This document shows positions 1 to 12,305 of a stretch of DNA of 64,000 bases, one piece after another. The position numbers and the translations under genes were made by a program. The notes under the pieces are model-generated. The model saw only the letters and a program-made list of their open reading frames with translations. It ran no database searches and was not told the origin of the DNA. This stretch comes from Torreya grandis. Taxonomy: Eukaryota > Streptophyta > Pinopsida > Cupressales > Taxaceae. The stretch covers positions 1,454,501 through 1,518,500 of the forward strand of contig JARHVA010000459.1 of assembly GCA_037957365.1 (NCBI GenBank). The letters are read 5' to 3'. Numbering within the stretch: position 1 is the first letter of the stretch; the number at the start of each line of letters is the position of its first letter.

Positions 1-189
1 ATTACATCACTATGTAATGCAACATTAATGACTTAAAGTATTATGAAAATTCCATGAAGTTATTTCTAGATGATATTATGTTGGGGATGCTACCACATGC
101 AAGGTGTTGGTTATTGGACTCTGGTGGTTGACTTTATTTAAAGATGCAAAGGAATATGCAAAGTAATGTGATATTTACCAACACATGGG

Positions 190-1057
190 AAAACCTAGTA
201 GAAGAGATTTCATGCCATTGTAACCAATTTCTTCTCAATAACTATTTGATAAGTGGGGTATTGATTTTGTGGGGCCCATCACTCCAATAAGATGAATAAT
301 AGGTTCATGGTATATAATTGTGGCAACTAACTACTTAATGTGCTAGGCTGAGGCAATGCCAACCAAATATTATATGATAGTGACTACCACATAGTTCATC
401 TAGGAAAAAATTATAGCATGCTTTGGATGTCCTCTAATATTCACCAATGATCATGGAACCCACTTCTTAAATGAGATAATTCAAATCCTATTTTCCAAAT
501 TCATGATTGTGCATCACAAGACAACACCATACCACCTACAGGCCAATGGAATAGTTAAATCCTTTGATAAGATCCTTAGTACCACTTTGACAAAAAAATT
601 GTAATATTGGTACAATTTATTAGGATGATAGGGTATCTATAGTAATTTGGTCATATCAGACCACATATAAATGCCTCAACAAAAATACACCATCTAACTT
701 AGTATATTGAAAGGAAGCAATTATACCAGTCGAGTTCCTAGTTCCATATCTTTGGATAGCATGTATAAGAAACCTTGATGATGATGCATCTTTAAAATCC
801 CATCTTGATGAACTCACAAAACACAATGAGGCTTGATTCCTTGGCCACTAGAATCAAAATGTGGAGAAATAAAAAACAAAGCATGGCATGATCACCATCT
901 AAAGAATAAAATCTTCACCCCAAGTATGAAAGTTCTACTCTATGACTCTAAATTCATGTGCCACCTTGCAAAGCTCCACATTCATTGGTATGGAGCATTC
1001 ATAATTCATAGTATTCAACCTATTGGTGTATGTCAGCTAAAGCAAATAAATGGTTAA
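190..1057 (+). pseudogene. Ty3/gypsy integrase, 3' end of a decayed pol
   Basis: This is the integrase end of a broken Ty3/gypsy pol. Around 250-300 the frame reads WGIDFVGPI, the start of the catalytic core with its first Asp. The second Asp is in FTNDHGTHFLNE near 440-475. The third catalytic residue is changed: the motif reads NGIVKSFDK near 545-572, where the family has Glu in the VES position, so a single G-to-A change gives Lys. The stretch FLVPYLWIACIRNLDDD (about 739-790) is the usual linker. The C-terminal domain (833-1057) reads KVLLYDSKF and HWYGAFIIHSIQP and is open for about 74 codons. Several stops and frame changes make it non-functional. The rest of pol lies upstream of the window. 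The superfamily call is firm; the lineage is not. Confidence 0.85.
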
Positions 1058-1990
1058 TTCCTCCCAGGACACTATAATGGGAGCTAGCTTCAGATGTATT
1101 ATGATTTTGTTTTATTTTCTTTTATTTTTAATAAGGCTTAAGACCATTAGATTAGGATTTTATGATTTCAATAAAAATCACTACCCTTGAGATGTGTGAC
1201 TCCATTTTGAAATTTTTAGTCTAGTTTTCATGGAGGACCACGAACCCTTTTTGTGGGGGTAAGATATTATTCATATAAATACAAGACAAAACATGTGGGT
1301 GTATAAGGCTTAATGGTGAAAGAGTCATATATGGCATGTAAGTGATTAAAGGTGTGTTAGTCATATAATACAATAGATTCCCACCATTTGTGTGATAACT
1401 AGTCTCTACTACTCAAGAAAAATGGGACAATTGTTAACCACTTCTAAAAAAGGTGTGAGAAGGAATGGACCATAAATGCAATAAGGGTATCCATAAACAT
1501 AAGTGTGTGAGAAAGTATGTGAGTGGAATGGTGGGACAAGTTTATTATAACACTAAATTCTTGATGCAAGATATAAAGTATGAAGGCTATTAGAATGTAT
1601 GCATTTATGGCTAGAAATGATGAAGTAGGAAATAAATTAATGAGGTAAACTAGCCTGAGAACCTATAAATAACCAAGTTGAAGCCATTCTACACTTTACC
1701 TTGCTATAATATTCAAGTTACTAATGAACTAGAGAATAGAGACAAAGTCAATTTCATTGAAAAATAGAGTGATTGAGAAATAAATAAATATGTAAAGAGG
1801 ATTTCCAAGTAGAGAAAGATAATTAAGAGAAAATGCGTGTAGAAGTGGGTTGAGGTCATTCTTTGTAAAAATTGTAGGTTATAGGTTCTGCCATTGTTGA
1901 AGTGTGAAGATTGAGATCCAAGGAAAGTTTGAATGTCACCATGTATTCATTTAGGAATGTGTAACAGTTGAGGGTTAACCTTCAAGCACC
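1058..1990 (+). repeat. LTR-like noncoding DNA after the integrase, with a TATA box
   Basis: No coding is visible here. A purine-rich stretch with a GTGGGGG run near 1230-1262 could be the polypurine tract that precedes a 3' LTR. The region contains a TATA-like box at 1664-1670 with flanking context typical of plant LTR promoters. It ends shortly before the first ATG of the next decayed ORF at 1991. I could not find a second matching copy in the window, so the LTR boundaries are inferred. Confidence 0.4.
1664..1670 (+). promoter_or_regulatory. TATA box in LTR-like DNA
   Basis: The sequence CCTATAAATAACC fits a plant TATA box and lies about 320 bp before the ATG of ORF X1. It is probably the core promoter of an LTR. 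No matching LTR partner was found to confirm this. Confidence 0.4.
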
Positions 1991-4900
1991 ATGGAGGGTA
2001 ATATAGCTAAAGAAAAAGGAAAAAATACTTAAAATTTTATCAACCATACCAGAAGAGAGAGAGGTGAACAAAGAAGCATGGTTCCCTATAAGATAGGAGC
2101 ATTTAAAAGACCCAAAAGAGACACTAAGACAAGATTAGTTAGTGGAAGCTCAGAGTGAGAGCATGGAAGAAGCTACAATGGTGAAAAAGGGAAAGCAGGC
2201 ACAGGTATCCTCATCACAAACCACCCCACCATATCCCCCTCAAACCATTTACATAGAAAAGATGTAATACCTCAATTTGGTTTTTCACATGAAAAAATAG
2301 GTCTCTAAGGTGGAAACTATAATTGTATTTGAATACAACCACCACTAACTAGGAAATGAAGTATAGTTATAAAATGATTATCAAGTCTAGACCACCAACA
2401 CATGAAACCAAGTGGTTTATAACCTGACCATTAAGAAATAGCTAGACAAAGTTGGCCTTTTTAAACTCTTAAAACTACCATATTTTGTAAACCCTACTGA
2501 GGAAGTTTTTTTCTTCCTCTCATGCATTCATGAAGATAACATCCACTTCATAGGGTGAAACATGAAGATCAATGTGGAGAGGGTAAGCAAGGTCATAGGA
2601 TGCTAGTGCTTAGGATTCAATGTATTGGATGACTTGGTAGATACAAAGGAAATATAGTAGACCACCACCATGATTATATATCAAAATTAGGTACATGTAA
2701 TGCACATCAAAAACCTACATGATCCTACCCTATGATTCATAGTATGGATCATTTCCACCAAGGTCAGAGGGACTGACAGATGGAAGGAGGTGGATATGTC
2801 CCACCTTCACATAGAAAACCAAGTAGTGCAGGGAATAAAGTATAATTAATCACTGTACTTTACCCAAAAGATAGCCAAAGATGCAAATAAGGTACATACA
2901 AAACCTCAGTTTAGGGTTCCTTAGGGGAAAATCTTATTATTTTTGGTTTTTAATGAAATTAGTGTGCCTAACTACAGTTTAGGATCTTTGAAGTGGGTGT
3001 ATCACCCCACTCACAAGTCCCCTACCAAGTAATTCAAATCTTTCACCTACCCTCATCACATCACTCCAACATATAAATTAACGATGAGATATAGGTTTGA
3101 TGAAATGAAGGTAGCTTTCAAAAATGAATGGTGCATTCCCAAGAATCTACCCTCCCAAATTGAAGATCAAGTAGAATTAATTGTGAAGTAGCACTTCTCC
3201 CTAGCACCTATTTGGATGAATCCTTTAGGGGAACTCTTAGCATGGCTTAAGCTTCCAAATGCCTTCTCTATATGATACTTCATCAATTTTATAAATAGAA
3301 TCTATGATGCATAACTAGTCAATATACAAGTAGAATAGATCGATGTATAGTTCCACACCCTCCAAAAGATGTTTGTATATCTTGGTAAAAAGGCATATAT
3401 GGAGAGGGGAGAAATAAGCATGACTAGAATTAAGATTAATGATATCATATTTGGGGAACAAGTACACAAATTATTTTATATGTTATGCCCCAACTAGTAC
3501 CTTCAAGATGGGGAACCCAAGGAGAGGATCACCTAAGTACCACTGAGAAAGAGGCCATCCAAACCAAACACCAACACAAGTGGTTGGAAAGGCTCCCAAA
3601 AGTGGAAGAAGATACTGGAGGCATAGCCCTCTAGGCTAGTTCAACATCATTCATCACCATAACCACCACCTCATACTTCACCTTCACTTCATCCTTTATC
3701 TTCATCATTATCATTTCCATCTCATAGTTCACCACCTATGTCACCTTCACCTCATAATACTCCTTCCCACTCACCTACCCCATCTTTTCCAATTTGACCA
3801 TCTCCTCATCCAACTCCCCCACCTTCACCTCCACCTTCTCCAAAGACCATGGGTTAGCACCTCATCTCCCTCCAAGACAAGTGCCCTAAAATGACCCCTC
3901 TTAGGAGTAAATACATAATTTGGAATCTGACCTAGACAAGACCCCATCCCTTATGTGAGAGGTCTCAGATACTAATCAAGTTAATACTAGAGGGATTGGA
4001 GTGGATGAGATGGCTATTAAAAGCCATCAAGAACTTGAGTGAGATGCAGAAAAAGGGAAGGGGCCAGCTGAGGGTAAACTAGAATAGAAAGTACCATCTA
4101 ATCTATATGAATGATACTAGTTTGGCATAGACAAACAAAAAATCTATCTTTGGAAGCATTTTCACACTAATGACATGACCCAAGAAATATGGAAGAAATT
4201 ATCCTTTTTTTTGGAGATGTATAATGAAGAGCACCAGTTGGATGTTTTGTTGGATTGCATTTTTTCTAGCTCGGATGCCCCAAGACTACTAAACCTCATG
4301 AAATTTGATCAATAGCTCTCCCCAATAATGACAAATGCCACATTTTTGAAACTTACAATGGAAGTGACATGAAAAAATATTTTTTCAGAGTTATAAATGC
4401 ACACAACTAAAAATAAACATGGTAAAGTGGTAGAAATGTATAATAAAGTATATGTTAAAAAGTAACTGCTAGCTGAGGAAGTGGCCTCCTTGAATCAACA
4501 AATGTAAGAGACCACCAAGGCTAAGGTAAGGGTATTAATCCTTTGCAAGAAAATTTGAAGATCTATAATTGGTAGATGGCATACCATTAGATGGGGATGC
4601 CCTAGGAAAATTAGAGACATTGGTTGAGTTTTTGCTCAAAAATAATGAGTGCCCCATGCCCATAGATGAGTCCTAAGAAATTTTGGAGTAGATCACCACT
4701 ACAACAAATATCTACCATAATAATTTGGAAAGATTTATGGATGTTATCTAAATTTTTGATGGCATTTTTTCATGCATGGCATACCCAAATAAAATAATAG
4801 AGGCTTGTCTTAATGATGAGGAGGTTCATAGGTAGCAAGTAGCTAATACATGTCTATTAATAAAAGACCACATCGATCATGCGAAGTAATTAAAGGACAT

Positions 4901-5240
4901 GGAAATGATGGAAGATGTTATTAATAACCATCATCAATAAATAAATACCAATTTTACCACACTCCAAGGATAGCTTGACAAGGAGGTTTTTGAATTAGAC
5001 AACATCCAAAAAGAAGCTAACATAGCCCTAGAGGAATGGATGAAGAAGACTGAGACCTCAATTTAGTCCAAGGAGTTGAAATTAATAAAGGAGGCCATTG
5101 ATAAAATAACTACTAAATTTCTTAACACCTTATCCCATTAGGATGAGCTAAGGAAAGAACTCAAGTAGAAAGGGCCTGAGTTCCTTAAGGATGCTAGTAC
5201 ATCTTAGTCTAGGATGGACTAATAGATTAGTGTGGGTTGA
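1991..5240 (+). pseudogene. ORF X1: long decayed unrecognised coding region, Pro-rich middle and coiled-coil end
   Basis: A reading from the ATG at 1991 (MEGNIAKEKGKN) can be followed, with many stops and some frame changes, for about 3.2 kb. Most stops are TAG or TAA at likely Gln codons. Three parts can be seen. The first is a globular-looking N-terminal part (about 1991-3600), including the stretch MRYRFDEMKVAFKNEW near 3083. The second is a Pro/Ser/His-rich segment at about 3650-3860 with repeated PSP and PPPSP motifs. The third is a charged, Glu/Lys-rich part (about 4470-5210) that would form coiled coils. No zinc knuckle, protease, RT or integrase motif is present, and I do not recognise the family. 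It could be an accessory ORF of a large retrotransposon, either 3' of the integrase at 190-1057 or inside a separate non-autonomous element. ORF X2 at 14761 has a similar layout. Confidence 0.45.
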
Positions 5241-6425
5241 TGTTGGCCCCTCAATTTTGACTAAATATTTTTTCCAATTTTGGTGAGAAATGTAGAAGAA
5301 CCATTATCCATTTTTAAACAAGTATCTACATGGTGTAGAAGAACCATGGCATGGGAGGACCATGGCATGAGACTAGTAGTGTGAGAGCTGAAGGATGTAG
5401 AAGGATAACGGCATAGAAGACCTAGCATGAGAGGATCCAGAACATGGCATGAGGAACTTGAGAATAAAAGATATAGAATAAGAATAAAAATACTAGGGGA
5501 GCATGAGGGAAGTATAATGCAAAGAATGTAGGAGTAGTTTGAATAATAAATCAAATAGGGCACTTTGACCCCACTAATTAAAGGTTTAGTACAACCCATG
5601 AAAAACAAAACACTTAAAAACAAATGTATAACATAGACCAAGAATCTAGGGTCGTAGAGGCCCACTTTTATAAGAATAATTAATTATAAGATCCATGACT
5701 CTCATCCTATTGTGAGTCAGTGTGCCATGTGTCCATTCTAGGTTGGGAGCTTGACACTTGGATAGGGAAAATCAAGTATAAAAACCCTTGTTGTAAGAAT
5801 TCATGGGGGGAATTGGCGTGTGAACCTTTTAATGGATATAGAGTATTTTTTCTTGTAATCCATAAGTGCTTAATAAGAATTCAATGTTTATCATATGGTA
5901 TTTTGAGCAATGGGCTATGTTGAATATTGAAATTTGTTAAATAAATGAAGTCATGAGTTACTTTATTTTATATTTATCTAGTGGTGGTAGTATAATATAT
6001 TGATAAACTATAGTAGGATATTTGTTTGATAAGAAATGATTAAATGCATGTCATAATTTAAAGTCTTCAAAAACTAGTCTTTCACTATGCACTTTAGGTG
6101 AGCACACAAGACTCAACCCTTGCATGATAGGGCTAGTGTGCTATCCTATTGGGAAGAGGCCTCAGTGTCGACCTAAAGGGAAAACCCAATAAATTGATTA
6201 ATGTGTAAGTTCGATCATTATTCTTTGTAAATATAAGATTTACACATTGTATTTCAAATAGGGTTAAAATCTTTCAAGCTAGAATTACCAAGGATAAGGA
6301 CCAAGTCATATTCAGAGATAAGGGTTCCTCTTCTTTTATTATAATTATATATGAGAGATAGGTAAGACAAAGGTAAGCTTAAAATTTCAAAGTCTTAACC
6401 AACTTCACCAATTTAGGGTGTTCCT
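5241..6425 (+). repeat. LTR-like noncoding DNA before the E2 gag
   Basis: It starts after ORF X1 with a TGTTGGCCCCTC-like sequence near 5243. It contains imperfect repeats of CATGGCATGA between about 5345 and 5455 and a good TATA box at 5777-5784. No coding is supported on the plus strand. Position and promoter suggest the 5' LTR and leader of element E2, whose gag begins near 6426. No 3' partner with clear similarity was seen after E2, so this stays an inference. Confidence 0.4.
5777..5784 (+). promoter_or_regulatory. TATA box, putative LTR promoter of E2
   Basis: AGTATAAAAACCCTTG is a strong match to a plant TATA box. It sits about 640 bp upstream of the first recognisable gag codons of E2, a normal distance for the U3/R boundary of a 5' LTR. 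Confidence 0.5.
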
Positions 6426-8021
6426 GTGTTCAATTCCTATCAAGGTATGGCTTGGTTGGGTGGTTCTTCAATCAATATGTTAGGTGTGGTACATGATCTT
6501 CCTCATAATCTTGAAAACAATTTGCCTACTTTTAGTCCTAATGGTGTTGTAACTTCTAAAAAACACATTAAAAGTTTCAAAGTTTCTTTAAGACTGTTGA
6601 ATGTTGTTCATGAAGATGTAGCATGTAGATTATTTCCATTTACTTTCAAGGATGTTGCATATGAATGGTTCCTAAATCTTCTTGAAAACTACATAGCCAA
6701 CTAGAATGATTTTAATAATTACTTTATTGATCATTTTGGCAAAATCATTATTCCTTATGCCCTTTACCAACAATTCACCATAGTTAAAATAGATTCAAAT
6801 GAGCCCATAAGAGTTTTTAATGCTAGGTTCCAAAAAATGTTTAATAGAACCATAGTTCCTTATAGACCTAATTATGCTTTATCCTTAGAGATTTATAAGG
6901 ATTCCTTAGATCCCATGCCATTTTTGTTTCCTAAAATATCTATTCATGTCATTAATATACTAACCCTAGCTTATGTTGAAGTTGTGATCATTAATGATCA
7001 AATACAACCCTAGGGCCAAATGGCATATAGTATTCCCAACATTAATCCAAATTTACCTATTTTGAATGTCATTCCAAATGCCAATAAAAATATTCCTACC
7101 TTAAAGCAAATTATAGTCCTAAACCAATTGCCTTTGATCAATGCACACTTGGGTCAAAACCTAGGATTCTTGAACAATTTTGCCAGTGGATATCATCCAC
7201 AATACTAGAGACATTTGATGCTTACGGCCAATAGCGATACTCAAGTTCATAATTATAAGGCACCCAAGAATGATAATGATTCTATCTTGAATATGGTTCA
7301 AAATCTAAGTACTAATTTCATTCAGCTACAAAATCAAGTTGGCAATATTGGAGAAATATCTAAGAGGAACCTTTATTTTTAAAGGTTCAGTAAGCCTCTA
7401 AATAGGTTCTAGAATAGCAACAAAAATAACCACAATAATAAGTCATCTTCTAATAATAATGTGCCTTATATAACTATCAGTGATTTAGCCTTACCTAAAT
7501 ATTGTAGAGTTCATTATACTTCAAAACATTGTGAATTAGATTATCTAAAATTTTGTAATGCTTTTGAAGCTTTTCAAGAAGAGTTATATACTTTTGAAGT
7601 TGTCCCTAATAAATACAATGGTGAAGGTACCTTAAGTTCTTAAAAGTCATATAAATATTCTAATCCAACTCTCATGGTGGAAACATTTGAGTTCCCATTT
7701 CAAGAAGAGAATGGCCCTAAGGATATCCCTAAAGAGATTCATGTTTTTCAAAAATATCTAAATAAGACCTATCTTCCAAGAAATAGAGAGTGTAAACAAC
7801 TTTTGACTACCTTAACTCTACCAAATAACTTTGATACTCCTCCTAATACTACATTAGAAAATAATCTAGAGCCTCCTAAGGGAAGTACCTTTAAACCCAA
7901 TGCTGATGCATCTAATTCTTTTAATAGGATTGGATATAATATAGTAGAGGACATAAAAAATATCAAAGATACCATTACCTTGCATGAATTGACTCAGATA
8001 CATTACAATACACAAAATTAA
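6426..8021 (+). pseudogene. E2 gag (capsid, degenerate zinc-finger region and linker)
   Basis: The capsid-like part (about 6426-7010) carries the retrotransposon-gag pattern HIKSFKVSLRLLNV, then RLFPFTF and EWFLNLLENYI, then an IDHFGK-like block and a block starting RVFNARFQKMFN. These match the plant Ty3/gypsy gag layout in which Trp/Phe residues follow a dozen residues after RLFP. An Asn/Pro-rich region follows. At about 7490-7560 a Cys/His cluster (YCRVHYTSKHCELDYLKFC) looks like the modified zinc finger of this group. The last part (7674-8021) is an acidic linker before the protease. The coding start is not defined, because 6426 is a GTG inside the frame. Stops near 6702, 7018, 7206, 7380 and 7641 interrupt it. 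Confidence 0.75.
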
Positions 8022-8039
8022 GGCAGATTTTCCACCTTT

Positions 8040-8400
8040 CTTGCTTATAATCAAGATCTTTGGTAAGAATTTACATAATTGCTTGTTAGATTCTAGTGCA
8101 CCTACAAATATTATGCCTAAAGGTATTTGTGAATAACTTGGATTGACCCCAATTAAACTTTATATAGTTATAACTTAATTATATAAATCAAGAGTCAAAG
8201 TAATTGGTGAATTATTGAATGTTCACATGCAAATTACTTCTGAACCAAGGATCCACTAGTTCATTGGCATCCAAGTGGTAGACATCCCTAATGCTTATGA
8301 AATATTTTTGAGTAGATATTGGATAAGATCCTTAAATGGGTACATGTCAATTGATTTTTCACACATGTGGTTACCTTGGAAAGGAGTTACAAATCAGATC
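8040..8400 (+). pseudogene. E2 aspartic protease
   Basis: The frame reads NCLLDSSAPTNIMPKG near 8080-8125. In the family this is LLDSGAS/T-NIMP, so the catalytic Asp is kept but the conserved Gly after Ser is Ser here. The following VKVIGELLNVHMQI and the block VDIPNAYEIFLSRYWIR match the second half of plant gypsy proteases, with the ILGR-like C-terminal motif degraded. The enzyme would cut the gag-pol polyprotein. Stops at about 8133, 8176 and 8257 inactivate it. Confidence 0.75.
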
Positions 8401-8544
8401 AAGATAGAGAGGGAGCCCAAGATGAAGTATATGATTACTGAGTACAATGCAACCAATGATAGGGTCAACATGGTTAACTTCAGTCTAGGTATTTACACTC
8501 TTAATACCCTAAAGGTATGTAACTCTAAAATTTCTCATGCTATG

Positions 8545-9020
8545 CCTAGATTATGGAATATGTATTGTGATGGTGCTAGATGTATATTAGGTTCTAGAGT
8601 AGGAGTGGTATTAATCAGTCCCATTGGGAAAGAATGCAATGCCTCTTATAAACTCCAATTCTCATGCACTAATAATCTTAAAAATTATGAAACACTTATT
8701 CTTGGATTATAATTTTCAATCAAACACAAGGTCAAGGAACTATTAGCTTTTGGTGATTCTGAACTAGTAGTTAATGAGGTCAAAAGTAGATATCAATTCA
8801 AATTATCATATCTTAAGAAGTATAAGTTTAGAGTGTGGGACTTAATTGAATTTTTTGATGATTTCAAAATTATGTCAATCTCTAGGGAAGAAAATAAGGT
8901 TGTTGATGAACTTGATTTAGCTATATCCAACCTTATGCCCAATCAAAGTTCCAAGTTACAAAGCCTTCTCATTGAATTAGTTCCATGTCCCTTAGTGCTA
9001 GATAATGTTAACCATATGTA
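8545..9020 (+). pseudogene. E2 additional (archaeal-type) RNase H between protease and RT
   Basis: The frame reads MYCDGARCILGSRVGVVLIS, then FSCTNNLKNYETLILGL, then LLAFGDSELVVNEV and SREENKVVDEL. This is the fold of the second RNase H found in Tat-like plant elements. The first Asp (CDGA), the Asp in GDSE and the last Asp are kept. The catalytic Glu of the NNxAEYEAL motif is Asn here. A stop follows LILGL at 8710. The C-terminal half (8833-9021) is open. The domain lies upstream of the RT, unlike in the minus-strand Tat element of this window, where the same domain follows the classical RNase H. Confidence 0.8.
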
Positions 9021-9029
9021 AGTATTTAG

Positions 9030-10130
9030 TGGTGATCAATATATCATAGATTTCATGACAAACTCAATGGTATTTGAGTCACATCATTAATGAAGTCAAT
9101 GAGAATACCCTTGATGATGACAAAGTTGAAGGCAAGATTAATGACAAGGTCATTTAGTTGAATGACATAAGGTTCCAAAAATAATGATTGCCCTAGAAAA
9201 ATTATTTTATTCATATAAATTAGCATATACTATTAGGATTCCCAAAGTGAATGGGAAGTACTACAATGCAATTGACTTGGTTCCCAAGGTCGACCTCAAC
9301 TAGTGAACATTGGTGTAGCTTATACGAGCATAGAAACCAAGAGAGCCAAAGATTTGTTAATCAATTAGAAAGATATAATATCATGGTCCTATGATGACTT
9401 AAATATATTTAATCTTAGATTCATAACCCCCACCATACCTCTAAAATAAGCTTTCAATCCATTTAGGCAAAAATAAAGGCCAATCAACCCTATTTTAGAA
9501 TCAATGATATATAAAGAAGTCAAGAAGTTACTAGATGCTAAGATAGTGTTTTGCATTAGACACTCCAATTGGGTAAGTAACTTAGTACCAATCAGGAAGA
9601 AAAATAGTGAAATCAGATTATGCATTAACTTTAGAAATCCAAATAGAGCATCTAAAAATGATAATTATACCCTATCTTCTCTTGACCAAGTTATCCAAAT
9701 CATTTCTAGTTATATTATGATGTCCTTTCTTGATGTATTTTTAGGGTATAATCAAGTGCTAGTGAATAAGAAAGATAAGATGAAGACCATATTTACTACT
9801 AAATAGGGCACTTTTGCCTATAGGAGAATGCCCTTTGTATTAATCAATGCAGGTGTAACTTTTCAAAGAGCTATGGACCATCCATCCCAAGGACTCATAG
9901 GTAAGTGCATTATTATATACATAGATGATTTGAATTTATTTTCTAAAAATAAGGATGATCACATTATGCACTTGTAGTAGGTATTTGAAAGGTGTAAAAG
10001 GTATAGAATCTCCCTCAATCCCAAGAAAAGCATTTTTTGTGTAACTAAGGTAAATTTATTAGGACATGTTATAACCTAGGAGGGTATCTCTTAGACCGAG
10101 ATAGAGTAAATGCAATATCAAATATAGAAC
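9030..10130 (+). pseudogene. E2 reverse transcriptase with upstream linker
   Basis: After a broken linker the RT starts near 9500 with EVKKLLDAKIVFCIRHSNW. It continues with SNLVPIRKKNSEIRLCINFR and SFLDVFLGYNQVLV (first catalytic Asp). Then come TTK-stop-GTFAYRRMPF, ending the first half, and IIIYIDDLNLFSKN near 9911-9950, where the YxDD box is intact. The next line reads HL, two TAG stops, VFERCKRY, where the family has Gln-Gln. SLNPKKSIFCVTKVNLLGHVI follows near 10014-10074. The domain order and wording fit a widespread plant Ty3/gypsy group. The pieces 9504-9806 and later parts are in one frame with only deamination-type stops. Confidence 0.85.
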
Positions 10131-10729
10131 CCCCTAATAGTAGGAAGGAACTAAACTCTTTCTTTGGTAAAACTAACTTTTTGAGAAAGTTCATTTTTAA
10201 TTTTATAGAGATTGTGAATCCATTGAATGACATGTTGAAGAAAGATGTCAAGATCACATGGAATGAGGAGACCAAGAAAGATTTCAAAGACATCAAAGAA
10301 TCAATTGGATAAGCTCCTATATTGATAATTATAGATTTACCAAAAGACTTTTACCTTTATTCTTTTACTTTTGACCATACAATTACATCTATCCTAACTT
10401 AGAAGATAGAAGGATGTGATCACCCCAATGTATTTATGAGCACTAACCTTAAAAATGTTGAGTTTAACTATTCTTTTATTGAAAAACAAGCACTTTCTTT
10501 AGTCAAGGTAGTGAACAAATTTAGGCATTATATCCTTAGAAATAAGGTATATGAAATACTACCAGACCCCGCCACTAAGCTAATGTTGAGTCAATGTGAA
10601 CTTGGAGAAAGGAGAGGTAAGTAGATGTCTATCCTTTAAGAGTATGACCTAGAAATTAAGATTTCCAATTTGGTAAGATGTCAAAGTTTAATTTAGTTAA
10701 TTGTTAATACTAACCCCAAGCTGAGTGTT
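10131..10729 (+). pseudogene. E2 classical RNase H and connection to integrase
   Basis: The RT thumb end reads SRKELNSFFGKTNFLRKFIF (10141-10200), followed by the RNase H start DFYLYSFTFDHTITSIL near 10345-10400, where Asp is in the position of the first catalytic residue. EFNYSFIEKQALSLVKVVNK (about 10458-10519) holds the catalytic Glu and is followed by FRHYIL. The later Asp region has drifted. CELGERRGK-stop-MSIL-stop-EYDLEIK is the usual GKW-xxxLQEYDxEI motif, with Trp and Gln both turned into stops. Frame changes occur near 10075-10100. Confidence 0.75.
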
Positions 10730-12046
10730 ATGCAGGTTGATGAACAAATCTTTCAATCTGATGGTTGGTATGATCTTATTGTTAATTTTCTAATCAATGG
10801 CTATTGCCCTATAAGGTTAAGTAGAGATCAAAAGAGAGATTTGAGGCTTAAATCAACCCATTTCCAAATCAAACATGGGGTATTATACAAAAATAAATTT
10901 GAATTCATTTACCTAAGATGTGTTTACAAGGAAGAAGCAGCTGAGATCTTGAGCACTTTTCATGAGAAGTTTGGAAGTGTACATCCATCTTAAAGGACTA
11001 CAGCTCAAAATATCTTTAGGTATGGTTATTATTATACCACTATCTTCAAATATGCTCACAAACATGTAAGACAATGGCATTCATGTCAAATCTTTAACAC
11101 CAAAGATCCCAAAGTAGTCATGCCATTGAGGCTAGTAATGATTGATAAACCTTTTTATCAATGGGGATTATACTTTTTAGGGGTCGTCAACCCCAATTCA
11201 TCATATTGTCACAAGTATGTTCTAATTTCTATAAATTACTACACAAGATGGACTGAAGCAGTGGCAACCAAGCAATGCAGGATTGAAGAAGTAATCAAAT
11301 TCCTAGAATAAAATATATGCATAAGGTTTGGCACACTGATGTCTCTAGTCTGTGATAATAAATCTACCTTTATATCCATTAATATTACTAAATGATCATA
11401 TAACAACAACATTATACTCAATTTTTCATCAAACCATTACCCTCAAGGTAATGGAGTCTCTAAATCAACAAATAAGAACTTGATGAAGGTGATAAAAAAG
11501 TTTGTAGCTAATAAACTAAGTACATGGCACAAGTTTCTCAAGTATGACCTTTGGGTAGATATAACAAGAGTCAAGCAAGCTCTCAAGGCATCACCATTAT
11601 TTTTCATATATGGTCAATAACCTATATTCCCCATTAACCTCAAGTTGCCAACATACATGTTCATATAAGAGTACATGGAAGAGGATTGAGAATTTATAAG
11701 TTTAAAGATACTTGGCATCATAAATATGGAAGATGCAAGAGAGGAAGATTTTTCCAATTTCAACAGACATCAAACCATATTCAAGAGGTGGTTTTACAAA
11801 TGTTTAAAGATAAATGTGGTTAGATAAGGAGACATGGTTCTTCTTTGGGATAAAGCATCAGAACCAAAAGTAAAGCATGGAAAGTTCACACCTTTTTGGA
11901 TTGGCCCATATCAAATTGTTGAGACCCTAGGATACAACACCTTCAAACTAAAAGACTTAAAAAGAGTAAACTTTACATTACTAACCAATGGGCAATACCT
12001 CAAACACTATTTCTATATAGTCTCACCAAAAGTCTTCATGGAGTGA
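10730..12046 (+). pseudogene. E2 integrase
   Basis: The zinc-finger part (about 10910-11100) shows FHEKFGSVH and HVRQWHSCQIF, where the first Cys of the CxxC pair is Trp. The core starts YQWGLYFLGVVNPNSSYCHK (about 11157-11216); the first catalytic Asp after WGL is Tyr. YTRWTEAVATKQC follows. The second Asp is in SLVCDNKSTF (about 11344). The third position reads GNGVSKSTNKNL, Lys in place of Glu. The C-terminal domain (11834-12046) reads MVLLWDKASEP and HGKFTPFWIGPYQIVETLG and is open for 70 codons. Two of three catalytic residues are lost, both by single changes, so the enzyme is dead. Confidence 0.85.
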
Positions 12047-12305
12047 AATGTAAGACTAGTTATATTTAGTATAGGTAGGCTTATCTTAGTTTCTTTATTT
12101 TTCGTTCTTTCTTGTCCCTTTTTTGTACATAGTGCATGTATATATTTATTTTCTTATTTCCTTTGCTTTTTTTTGGTGTAATTTCTATTTTTTATGTTTG
12201 ATTTCACTTCTTTATTCCTTAATTTTAATAATTCTGTCCTAGATAACCCTCATCTCAATATTATTATTATTACTCAAAAAACCTCATAGTTTAGGAGTAG
12301 AGGTA
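12047..12305 (+). other. E2 3' untranslated DNA ending in a possible polypurine tract
   Basis: The stretch after the integrase stop is T-rich and noncoding. It ends in TTAGGAGTAGAGG (about 12293-12305), a purine-rich run that would suit a polypurine tract. It is followed at once by TATGGCCCCTC, similar to the start proposed at 5243. This is a weak inference. Confidence 0.35.

Larger units (their letters stand above)
6426..12046 (+). mobile_element. E2: decayed Ty3/gypsy element with additional RNase H upstream of RT
   Basis: The coding domains run in the order gag, protease, additional RNase H, RT, RNase H, integrase over 5.6 kb on the plus strand. RT, RNase H and integrase sequences place it in Ty3/gypsy, and the second RNase H domain points to Tat or a Tat-related group. 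Many in-frame TAG and TAA codons and a few frame changes show that it is dead. Flanking LTR-like DNA exists on both sides (5241-6425 and 12306 onward), but the two flanks are not similar to each other. The true LTRs are therefore not defined. Confidence 0.8.

Noticed and set aside
5261..5665. Longest open frame of the window, 134 codons on the minus strand
   Set aside because: It lies in LTR-like DNA, its translation is hydrophobic and Ser-rich without any motif, and the open length comes from imperfect CATGGCATGA repeats on the other strand.
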